DNA from: a virus
DNA length: 59,454 nt
Reading direction: 5' to 3' (one strand)
IMG/VR virus record: IMGVR_UViG_3300014720_001630
Coordinates: 1 to 59,454 of that record
Made by a program: the position numbers and the translations under genes. Below, piece by piece: positions 24,712-32,871 of this stretch; within the stretch, counting starts at the first letter, position 1, and every line of letters starts with the position of its first letter. Below the pieces are notes generated by a model. That model made no database searches. It was not told where the DNA came from and saw nothing but the letters and a program-made list of their open reading frames with translations.

Positions 24712-26253
24712 ATGAGCTACACGGATGTATTCGGCGGCGGCGTGGCGAGCCCGGCAGATGTGCAGTACCGCGCATTTACCATCGCCGCGAACACGACGCT
24801 GCAATGGCCGTCCTCCAACGAGGACCAGCCCAACGTCGTCGCGCGTTTCATGCAGATCACGGCGTCGGCCGGCAGCCTGACGCTCACGATGCCTCCGGCC
24901 AACGAGGCGGCGACGGGCGAGAACACGGTCATCCGCAACGTCGGCGCCAATGCGTTCACGGTTCTGTCGGACGGGGGTGCCACCATCGGCACGGTCGCGG
25001 CGGGAGAGACGAAGTACATCTACGTGACGGACAACAGCACGGCGGCGGGGTCGTGGAGCATCTACACGTTCGGCACCGGCACGTCGGGTGCCGACGCTTC
25101 GGCGCTTGCGGGGCTCGGCCTGCGTGCGTCGGCAAACACGCTCCAGCAGGCGCTTTCGGTCAATCAGTTGGCGATGAATTACACGGCGCTGACGACGGAT
25201 CGCGCGTCCGTGATCGAGTGGGTCGGCGGTGTCGGCACGCTGGCGCTGACGGCGGCGGCCACGCTGGGCAACAACTGGTTCATCTACGTCAACAACCAAG
25301 GTTCGGGCACGCTGACGGTCAACCCCAATGGCAGCGAGACGATCGACGGCGAGGCGACGATCTCCATCTTGCAGGACGAGTCCTGCATGATCGTGTGCGA
25401 TGGGACGAACTTCATCACCGTGGGCCGCGGGCGCGCTGTGTCCGTCACGGTGACGGCGGCGAGCATCAACATTGCGGGCTCCGGCACGACGACGCTCTCG
25501 ACGGCAGAGGCGGCGGCACAGGTGCAGGATTACACGGGACTGTTGACCGGAAACCGCATCGTCAACTACGGCTCGTCGCCGGGCTTCTGGTTCGTGACCA
25601 ACAGCACGACGGGCGCTTTCACGGTCACGCTGCGGGTGGATAGCTCGGATACCGGTGTCGCCATTGCGGCGGGTACGTCTGGCGTGTTCGTGTCGGACGG
25701 CGTGAACCTCACGAGCGCCATCAGTCTCACGTCCGGCACGGTCACGAACGTCGCCACGGGTACCGGCCTCACGGGCGGTCCCATCACCACGACGGGCACC
25801 ATCAGCCTCGCCAATACGGCTGTGTCGCCGGGGTCGTACACGGTGCTTGGTGGCACGGTGGATGCGCAGGGGCGGCTGACAGCGGCGACCGAGCGCATTT
25901 CGACCGTGAACAACTGGCAGGCCGGTCAGGTCGGGCCGTTTCTTGCGGTGCCGTATTCGACCACGATCTCGCTCAATCTTGCGGCATCCAACAATTTCCG
26001 CATTGCCGGCATCACGGGAAATTTCACGCTCGCCAATCCGACGAACATCCCCACGTCGGGCGGCCAGTCGGGGTTGATTGACCTCAATATGTCCGGCGGG
26101 TCGTACCAGATCACGGCCTACGGAAATGCGTGGGTGTCAAAATTGGGAGTGCGGCCGACGATTTCAGGCACTCGCTCGATTTTGTCGTATATGGCTCTCG
26201 ATTCTGCGTCTGTGTTTCTTGCGTCCAGCGATGACGTAAGGACCGTTTCGTGA
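24712..26253 (+). CDS. Tail fibre protein 2
   Basis: The 513-residue protein is Thr/Gly/Ala-rich and beta-structured. It contains repeated fibre-like units (GTGLTGGPITTTGTISLAN; ASVIEWVGGVGTLAL) and two similar halves around residues 15-130 and 150-310 that resemble stacked strand repeats. The last ~110 residues match the C-terminus of the fibre at 19452 (SNNFRIAGITGNFTLANPTN, GGQSG). Probably a second fibre or a partner of the first. Confidence 0.72.
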   Translation: MSYTDVFGGGVASPADVQYRAFTIAANTTLQWPSSNEDQPNVVARFMQITASAGSLTLTMPPANEAATGENTVIRNVGANAFTVLSDGGATIGTVAAGETKYIYVTDNSTAAGSWSIYTFGTGTSGADASALAGLGLRASANTLQQALSVNQLAMNYTALTTDRASVIEWVGGVGTLALTAAATLGNNWFIYVNNQGSGTLTVNPNGSETIDGEATISILQDESCMIVCDGTNFITVGRGRAVSVTVTAASINIAGSGTTTLSTAEAAAQVQDYTGLLTGNRIVNYGSSPGFWFVTNSTTGAFTVTLRVDSSDTGVAIAAGTSGVFVSDGVNLTSAISLTSGTVTNVATGTGLTGGPITTTGTISLANTAVSPGSYTVLGGTVDAQGRLTAATERISTVNNWQAGQVGPFLAVPYSTTISLNLAASNNFRIAGITGNFTLANPTNIPTSGGQSGLIDLNMSGGSYQITAYGNAWVSKLGVRPTISGTRSILSYMALDSASVFLASSDDVRTVS

Positions 26254-27770
26254 GTGACGGCGCTCCCCTTCTTCTGGTCGGCAAACCTGGGATCAAGCGT
26301 GACGGCACGCTGACGGAGGGCGAGTATTGCGTTGACGGCGAGTGGGTGCGGTGGAACCGCCTCGGTCGCCCGCGCAAGATGAATGGCTACAACAAGATCA
26401 GCGACGTTGCTTCCGGCCCCATCTACGGGTTCAAGATTTTCCCCGAGGGCGGCAACGGGTTTGTGTTCACGGGTTCGCAGAACGGCGTCGAGATGCAGCG
26501 CCTCACGCTGCAAGGCATCTACGCCGGCGGCCCGTTCGACCGGACGACATCGGGTGGCATCACCACCTCGGGCGACGTGTGGGTGTTCGATACGATCTAC
26601 GACCCGACGGGTCTCAACGTGCCGGTCGTACTGGCGCACGGTGCACCGAACCTCAACGACATCGACTCCAACGTCACGGTGTCCACCTACTACGGCTCGC
26701 TCACCGCGACGACGCCGCTCATTCCGACGACGGCCCCCCCGTCATCCGGCGGCGTGGTCGTGCTGCACCCGTATGTATTCGTCTACGGCTCCAACGGTCA
26801 AGTCGCGTGGTCCGATCCCGGCGTGCCTGCGACGTTCACCAGCGCGAATGCCGCCCGCATCACGGGCTCCAAGATCGTCTATGGCGCCCCCGTGCGCGGC
26901 GGTGCAGGGCAGGCGCCTGCTGGCTTGTTCTGGTCGCTCGACAGCGTGGTTCGTGCCACCTTCAACGGTGGCTCGACGGACTTCGATTTCGACACGATCA
27001 CGGCAGAGAGCAGCATCCTGTCGAGCCGGTGCGTCGTGGAAATGGACGGGCTGTTCTACTGGATCGGCACCGATCGTTTCCTGTTCTACAACGGCATCGT
27101 CAAGGAGTTGCCGAACGCGCTCAACTCGGACGACTTTTTCTCAAACGTCAACTTGAACTACCGGCAAAAGGTGTGGGGCACGAAGGTTCCGCGGTGGGGC
27201 GAAATCTGGTGGTTCTATCCGCGCGGCACGGCGACGGAAGCCAACCACGCGATCATCTACAACGTGCCGCTTCAAACCTGGTACGACACGGCAATCCCCG
27301 AGGGCGGGCGGTCGGACGGGTTCTTTGCGCAGGTCATTCCCAACCCCGTGTGGGCGGGTCTTGAGGAGTCGCCGACGAACACCTATCCGCTCTGGCTTCA
27401 CGAGAAGCAGGGCAGCTACGACAAGGTGGACGGCACGACGCAGGCGATCCGGTCGTTCTTCCAGACGCAGGACTACAACTATGCCGACCAAGGGCGCGTC
27501 AACAACGTGCGCATCACGCGCATCGAGTTGGATCTGAACCAGACGCAGAATATGACGGTCGAGCGCATCGGCTACGCCTATCCGCGGAGCACGCCGGTCA
27601 CGACATCCGCGGTGTCGTTCTCGCCGACCGAGACGGTGGTGGACAGCCTGCGCGGCCAGTCGCGATATCTGTTCCTCAAGTTCACGTCCAACGTCGCCGG
27701 CGGGTTCTATGAGTTTGGCGATACCCGCATCTGGCTCGACGGCGGCGACACGCGGCCGGGAGGTGGGTGA
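26250..27770 (+). CDS. Tail hub or stabilisation protein (P22 gp10-like)
   Basis: The 506-residue protein shows a beta-propeller-like series: GPIYGFKIFP, GFVFTGSQNG, VVVLHPYVFVYGSNGQVAWSD, CVVEMDGLFYWIGTDRFLFYNG, VPRWGEIWWFYPRG and IIYNVPLQTWYDT. This matches P22 gp10-type packaged-DNA stabilisation proteins that form the tail nozzle. GTG at 26250 overlaps the fibre stop. Together with the gp4-like adaptor it supports a short-tailed virion. Confidence 0.8.
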   Translation: MSDGAPLLLVGKPGIKRDGTLTEGEYCVDGEWVRWNRLGRPRKMNGYNKISDVASGPIYGFKIFPEGGNGFVFTGSQNGVEMQRLTLQGIYAGGPFDRTTSGGITTSGDVWVFDTIYDPTGLNVPVVLAHGAPNLNDIDSNVTVSTYYGSLTATTPLIPTTAPPSSGGVVVLHPYVFVYGSNGQVAWSDPGVPATFTSANAARITGSKIVYGAPVRGGAGQAPAGLFWSLDSVVRATFNGGSTDFDFDTITAESSILSSRCVVEMDGLFYWIGTDRFLFYNGIVKELPNALNSDDFFSNVNLNYRQKVWGTKVPRWGEIWWFYPRGTATEANHAIIYNVPLQTWYDTAIPEGGRSDGFFAQVIPNPVWAGLEESPTNTYPLWLHEKQGSYDKVDGTTQAIRSFFQTQDYNYADQGRVNNVRITRIELDLNQTQNMTVERIGYAYPRSTPVTTSAVSFSPTETVVDSLRGQSRYLFLKFTSNVAGGFYEFGDTRIWLDGGDTRPGGG

Positions 27771-28000
27771 TGCGGTCGGCTGTCATGCCAACGGGCCTCA
27801 CGCCGGAACAGTGGGCGGCGCAGTTGCGGATCGACTTTTCGACGGACGACATTCCGCAATGGACGCCGGACCTTACATGGGTCCAATGGGCGCGGATCGT
27901 CTACAACCAGAGCGCCACGCTGCGGGGTGCCGCGCCGTCGCCGGAGCAGTTCGGCACGTTTGAGGAATGGGCGGAGCGGGTCTTTCAGGCAACCAACTGA
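27770..28000 (+). CDS. Hypothetical protein, 76 residues
   Basis: ATG at 27770 overlaps the previous stop; a GTG three bases earlier is also possible. The protein is Trp-rich (EQWAAQLRIDF, PQWTPDLTWVQWARI, TFEEWAERVFQ) and probably helical. It lies between the tail hub and the internal virion protein genes. Function unknown. Confidence 0.6.
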   Translation: MRSAVMPTGLTPEQWAAQLRIDFSTDDIPQWTPDLTWVQWARIVYNQSATLRGAAPSPEQFGTFEEWAERVFQATN

Positions 28001-28017
28001 TTGTGGTAGGGTGCGAC

Positions 28018-30420
28018 ATGCACGGCATCGGGGCACAAACTGTTGACAACCCGCGCATAAAGCGGGACGTGGCGCGGGTCCGCTCGGCGGGCCGGTTCGG
28101 CGACACGCAGTTGGCGCACCTGTCGCCCGAGGCGCGCAGCACGCTCAAGCGCATGGGTGGTTCCGGCACGCGCAATCCGCAGACGGGCTTGGAAGAACAC
28201 TTCAAATTCAAGGACTTGCTGCCTATCCTCGCGCCCGTCGCGCTCAATTTTGTGGCGCCCGGTGTGGGGTCCGCGATCGGCACGGCCTTGGGCTTTTCCG
28301 GTGCCGCAGGCAATATCGTCGGTTCGGGCCTCGTGGGTGCGGGCATTGGCGCGCTGACGGGCGGCAAGCGGGGCGCCTTGACGGGTGGCCTTGCGGGCGG
28401 CGCGCTGGCAGGCTTTAACGAGTTGGGCGGCTTTCAGGGCATCGGTGAGCGGCTTGGCATCGGCGGCGGTGGTGTCGGTGGCGGGGCTGCGGCGTCGTCT
28501 GGTGCGGCGCCTGACCTGCTCAATACCCAAGTGCAGCCGCCGGGCCTTGAGGGCGTCACGGTGCCCGGCGACTTGCCTGCGCCACCTCCTCCGTCGCTTG
28601 GTGTCATCGCAGGGCCGGCGAGCACGTCGGCCTCGACGCGGGGCTCTGGCGGGGTTCCCGCGGGCACCACGGCGGACAAGCCTTTCGACTGGAAGAAGGC
28701 GGCTCTTTTGGGCGGCGGCGCGCTGCTGCTCTCGGGTGCGGGCCAGCGCCAGGGGATTGAGGAGGAGGAAGCGCCGACGCTCGTGGGCTCGTTCGGGGGG
28801 CCGCTGCCCAAGTACGAGTTGGACCGCACGGCGACGGATCTGAGCGACGAGGAGTTGCGGCGCTTTGGGCAGGCCGGCCGGACCACGGGCGGCACGGGCG
28901 TGTTCTTCGACGCGCCCAATCGGTACAAGTTCAAGAACTTCAAGGAAGGCGGCAAGGTGGACAAGGGCGTGGAGAAGTGGCGCCCGCACGAAGCCTACGA
29001 CAAGTTCCGCAAGCCGGGCTCGTGGCGCGGCGACGAGGTTCTGCCCAACCGCAAGCCTGCGACGGCACCGCGGAGGGCGGCCGAGCGGCTTGAGGACATG
29101 GGCCGCAACGGCGACACCATTCTCGCGCATATCAATCCCGAGGAGGCCGCGCTGCTCAAGGCGATGGGCGGTGCGGGCTCGGTCAATCCGCACACGGGGT
29201 TGCTGGAGTTCTCGGATACGGGCGTTGGAGAGTCGTTCGGCGGCGGCGGCACAGAAACGGGTCTGGCCGGAGACGGCAGCGGCGGCATCGGCTCGGGCGC
29301 CGAGACGGGCGGCTACCTGCAAGGCGAGCCGCAGGTCACGCCGACTGGCGGCGTCAGTATGGGTCCGGTCAATCCCGGCACTTACAATCCGGGTTTCTCG
29401 CACACCGAGGGCACATTCAATCTTCCGGCTATGGACCCACCGAGCGTGGTGACGAAGGGGCTTGACTGGCTTGGGCAGCAAATCCAAAAGGGCTTCCGCT
29501 ACGCGCACAACAATCCGGCGTCGGCGCTCATCAACCTTGCATCGCCGGCGCTCCTCACGGCGGGGTCCAAGTTGGTGACGGGCAAGATGCCGGGTGAGTT
29601 GGTGACGGGCATCGCTCGGCAACTGACGGACTATGTGCCGGGCGCGGATCAGGAAATTCCCAACACCTTCGACCGGCAGGCCGGAAATGTTGACCCGCGC
29701 ACCGAGAGCGGCGATATGTACATCCCCGGCCCGACGCGCGGCATCGGCATGGCGCAGTCGGATGTCGAGCAGATGGCGGCCAACGCGGCAACGCCTGCCA
29801 ATCCCGCAGGCTCGGGCTCGCCGTGGACGCGCGAGTCCACGATGCCGACGGACGAGGAGCTTGCCATGTTCGGGCGCGGCTTCCGCGGCGGCCAGCAGGG
29901 CGCGTTCTACGAGAACGCGAATTTCAAAGACGGCGGCGAGGTCGAGTTTGACGCCGAAGGATCTGGATACGATTACGAGACTGCCCGCCGCTCCGGCTTG
30001 AAGCGCGACAAGCGCGGCCACATGGGGTCGGTCGTTCCGATTGAGGACGAAGCGGGCGCGTATCTGATGCTCAAGGGCAAGAAGCATCCGACGTGGGCCA
30101 AGGGTGTCGATGCCGAGAACATGATGGGGCGTGCGGTCGTCAAGCGCGGCAAGCGTTATGTCGCGGAACCGTTTGCGCCGGGCGGCGGCTATGAAGAAGG
30201 CGGCGAGGTCATGGACGGCCGCTCGGACGACGTGCCTGCGATGCTTTCCGAGGGGGAGCACGTCCTTGACGCAGAATTTGTAAGCCTAATGGGCAACGGT
30301 TCTAACGAGGCGGGCCACAAGCGCATCGAAAAGATGAAGGCCGAGGTCCGCAAGCGCAAAGGTAAGGCGCTCGCAAAAGGCAAGATTTCACCCGACGCCA
30401 AGATGCCCAAGGTGGCATAG
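28018..30420 (+). CDS. Putative internal virion or tail protein with duplicated GDTxLAH motif
   Basis: The 800-residue protein begins with a 35-residue motif (GDTQLAHLSPEARSTLKRMG, residues 28-62) that recurs at 365-398 (GDTILAHINPEEAALLKAMG). Next is a Gly/Ala-rich, membrane-like region (about 65-135). Low-complexity linkers carry FKEGGKVDK, FKDGGEVEF and YEEGGEVMD motifs. The C-terminus (DDVPAMLSEGEHVLDAEFVS) is a conserved ending I recall from large phage proteins. ATG 28018 is chosen over an upstream start. Ejection through the cell envelope is plausible. Confidence 0.6.
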   Translation: MHGIGAQTVDNPRIKRDVARVRSAGRFGDTQLAHLSPEARSTLKRMGGSGTRNPQTGLEEHFKFKDLLPILAPVALNFVAPGVGSAIGTALGFSGAAGNIVGSGLVGAGIGALTGGKRGALTGGLAGGALAGFNELGGFQGIGERLGIGGGGVGGGAAASSGAAPDLLNTQVQPPGLEGVTVPGDLPAPPPPSLGVIAGPASTSASTRGSGGVPAGTTADKPFDWKKAALLGGGALLLSGAGQRQGIEEEEAPTLVGSFGGPLPKYELDRTATDLSDEELRRFGQAGRTTGGTGVFFDAPNRYKFKNFKEGGKVDKGVEKWRPHEAYDKFRKPGSWRGDEVLPNRKPATAPRRAAERLEDMGRNGDTILAHINPEEAALLKAMGGAGSVNPHTGLLEFSDTGVGESFGGGGTETGLAGDGSGGIGSGAETGGYLQGEPQVTPTGGVSMGPVNPGTYNPGFSHTEGTFNLPAMDPPSVVTKGLDWLGQQIQKGFRYAHNNPASALINLASPALLTAGSKLVTGKMPGELVTGIARQLTDYVPGADQEIPNTFDRQAGNVDPRTESGDMYIPGPTRGIGMAQSDVEQMAANAATPANPAGSGSPWTRESTMPTDEELAMFGRGFRGGQQGAFYENANFKDGGEVEFDAEGSGYDYETARRSGLKRDKRGHMGSVVPIEDEAGAYLMLKGKKHPTWAKGVDAENMMGRAVVKRGKRYVAEPFAPGGGYEEGGEVMDGRSDDVPAMLSEGEHVLDAEFVSLMGNGSNEAGHKRIEKMKAEVRKRKGKALAKGKISPDAKMPKVA

Positions 30421-30429
30421 GAGCACGAC

Positions 30430-31545
30430 ATGGCTAGCAGCATTTCCGACTGGCTGTTCGGGTCGAGCACGAACCCCAAGGCGACGAGCAACACCGTCGT
30501 CTCGCAGGGCCAGCCCGAGTGGTATCTTGAGATGGTCAAGAACCTCATCGGCAAGTCGTCGGCCATCGCCGCCGAGCCCTATCGCGCGTACACGGGCCAG
30601 CAGTTCGCGTCCGCCACGCCGGACACGACGAACGCCTACGCCATGACGCGCGGCAATGTGGGCTCGTGGCAGCCGGGGATGAACACGGCGACGAACACGC
30701 TGACGGGCATCGCGGGCGGCACGGCGGACACGGTGATGGACATGCTCGCCCGTCGCGGGCAGCGGAACCTCACCGAGAATCTGATGCCGGAGATCAACAA
30801 GACGTTCATCGGTTCGGGTCAGTTCGGGTCCAACAAGCAACAGGACTTCATGGGCCGCGCCGTGCGCGACGTGAACGAGTCGGTGCTGGACGCGCAGGCG
30901 GGTGCCTTCTTGCAGAACCAGGCGCAGCAGGCGCAGGCCGCGCAGGGGCTCGGCGCGCTGTCGGAGCAGCGGCAGGGCCTCGGGCTGCGGGATGCGGCGG
31001 CGTTGCAGGCGATCGGCGGCGAGGAGGAAGCCCGCACGCAGCGGTCGCTGGACGCGGCCAAGCAGCAGTTCTTGGAGGAGCGCAACTATCCGCGCGATAC
31101 AGCACAGTTCATGTCGCAGATCATCCGCGGCTACAACCCGCCCACGACGACGAGCACGACGAGCACGGCGCCGGCGACGGCAGGCCAGTTGGCACCGAGC
31201 CCCTTGGCACAGTTGGCCGGTGCGGGCATCAGCGCCTACGGTGCGGGCAAGGCGTTCGGCGCGTTCAAGGATGGCGGCAAGGTGGACATGCGGGGCGGCG
31301 GGGCTGTGCCGCGCGGCATCGGGTATGCCAAGGGTGGATGGGTCAAGTCGGCCATCAAGAAGCCCGGCGCGCTGCACCGCGACTTGGGCGTGCCCGAGGG
31401 CGAGAAGATCCCCAAGGCCAAGATCGACGCGGCGGCCAAGAAGCCGGGCAAGGTCGGGCAGCGTGCGAGGCTCGCCAAGACGATGGCAAGCTGGCACAAG
31501 GCCGACGGCGGCGAGGTCAAGCGCGGCATCGGGAGGGCGGCGTAA
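30430..31545 (+). CDS. Putative internal virion protein
   Basis: The 371-residue protein has an N-terminal WLFGSSTNP segment, a helical, Gln/Ala-rich centre (residues ~95-230, e.g. AGAFLQNQAQQAQAAQGLG), a Thr/Pro linker, and a basic C-terminal third with FKDGGKVDM, YAKGGWVKS and ADGGEVKRG. The composition fits ejection or core proteins of short-tailed phages. GGAG precedes ATG. Family resemblance is moderate. Confidence 0.6.
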   Translation: MASSISDWLFGSSTNPKATSNTVVSQGQPEWYLEMVKNLIGKSSAIAAEPYRAYTGQQFASATPDTTNAYAMTRGNVGSWQPGMNTATNTLTGIAGGTADTVMDMLARRGQRNLTENLMPEINKTFIGSGQFGSNKQQDFMGRAVRDVNESVLDAQAGAFLQNQAQQAQAAQGLGALSEQRQGLGLRDAAALQAIGGEEEARTQRSLDAAKQQFLEERNYPRDTAQFMSQIIRGYNPPTTTSTTSTAPATAGQLAPSPLAQLAGAGISAYGAGKAFGAFKDGGKVDMRGGGAVPRGIGYAKGGWVKSAIKKPGALHRDLGVPEGEKIPKAKIDAAAKKPGKVGQRARLAKTMASWHKADGGEVKRGIGRAA

Positions 31546-32868
31546 ATGGCTGCGTCCATCATGCAGGCCCCGACGCTTGCCGAGCGGCTGCGGGCGATCA
31601 ACGCTTTGCAGATGGCGCAGCGCGGCGCGCTCCCGTCTCCGGCACTTGACCGAATTGAGGGCGAGATCGACCAGACGCTTGCGGCGGCGAGGCGCCCGAC
31701 GGCGCAGCCCCAAGCGCAGCCGTCCGTGGCGGTGTCGGAGCCGATGCCGCAACAGGTGGACGTGCAGCCGCCCTATCAGTTGCCGCAAGGCCAAACTGCA
31801 CCCATGCCCCGCGCCGCCGTTGCCGACCCCGCCGTTGCCGCCGCCGACGCAGGCATGGCAGCCGAGGCCGAGGCCGACACACGCAGCGCCTATGAGAAGG
31901 CGGCGGAAGCGGCGCGCCTGCGGATGCAGGCCATCCTCGCGCAAACGCAGGGTGCCGGTGCCAGCGACCGCGACAAGTTCCTCGCTTTGGCTTTGGGCGG
32001 TGCGCGCATGGCGGCATCCCGCAACCCGACGCTCTTTGGCGCCGCCGGCGAGGGTGCCGAGGCGGGCATCGGGGCGTACCAGCAGGCCGACCAGCGCGCC
32101 AAGGCCGAGGCGCTGCGGCGTGCCGGGCAGGAGATGGAGGGTGAGGCGGCTGCCGAGCGTGCGGGCGCGCGTGCCGAGGATCGGGTCATCCGGCGCGAGG
32201 ACATCGCTGCCCGCAAGCAGGCGCGCTTGGATGCGTTGCAGGCGCGTAAAGAGGACTTGCAAGCGCGGCGCGACGACGCGCGGCTGTCCCGTGAGGAGCG
32301 TGCCGAGGCGGCCCGGCAGTTGCGCGAGACGCAGGTGGAGATCGCCAAGATCACCGCCGCGAGTCGCGAGAGCGTGGCGACGACTGCGGCTGACGCGCGG
32401 GTCAAGGCGGCCGAGACTGCCGCCGCCGCCCGTGCCGCTCGCGCCGCAGGAGCCCCGCCGGCGCGTATCCGCGAGGCCGAGGCGCTGGTGGAGAAGGGCA
32501 AGGCGCCCGACTTCGGCACGGCCTATGACATGGTGCGCGCGGGCGTCAACGACCTTGCCACCTACCAGCGCAATGTGCAGGCGGCGAAGGTGGATTTGCG
32601 CAAGGGCCTGACGGACATTACCGGCAAGTTGACGATCCCCGAGGAGGAACTTGAGGAGCGGGCGCGGGACTTGGTGCGCAGCCGCGTGGGCAGCGCGCCG
32701 GGACCGGCTGCGACTGCGCCTGCGGCAGCACCGGCTCCCGCACCACAGGCTGCTCCGGCGGCAGGCAGCATCCCGAAGCCGCCGCAAGGGGTGCCGCAAG
32801 GCGCGCGGTACAGCCCCTCGCAGGGCAAGTGGTGGTGGCAGGAAAACGGCCAGTGGCAGAGCCGGTAA
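31546..32868 (+). CDS. Coiled-coil internal virion protein
   Basis: The 440-residue protein has a Pro/Gln-rich N-terminal third, a long charged coiled coil (about residues 175-310, rich in Arg, Glu, Ala and Asp), and a Pro/Ala linker ending in a short Trp-rich tail (GKWWWQENGQWQ) that looks like a binding peptide. It starts one base after the previous stop. Position and composition match core or ejection proteins. Confidence 0.6.
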   Translation: MAASIMQAPTLAERLRAINALQMAQRGALPSPALDRIEGEIDQTLAAARRPTAQPQAQPSVAVSEPMPQQVDVQPPYQLPQGQTAPMPRAAVADPAVAAADAGMAAEAEADTRSAYEKAAEAARLRMQAILAQTQGAGASDRDKFLALALGGARMAASRNPTLFGAAGEGAEAGIGAYQQADQRAKAEALRRAGQEMEGEAAAERAGARAEDRVIRREDIAARKQARLDALQARKEDLQARRDDARLSREERAEAARQLRETQVEIAKITAASRESVATTAADARVKAAETAAAARAARAAGAPPARIREAEALVEKGKAPDFGTAYDMVRAGVNDLATYQRNVQAAKVDLRKGLTDITGKLTIPEEELEERARDLVRSRVGSAPGPAATAPAAAPAPAPQAAPAAGSIPKPPQGVPQGARYSPSQGKWWWQENGQWQSR

Positions 32869-32871
32869 CGC

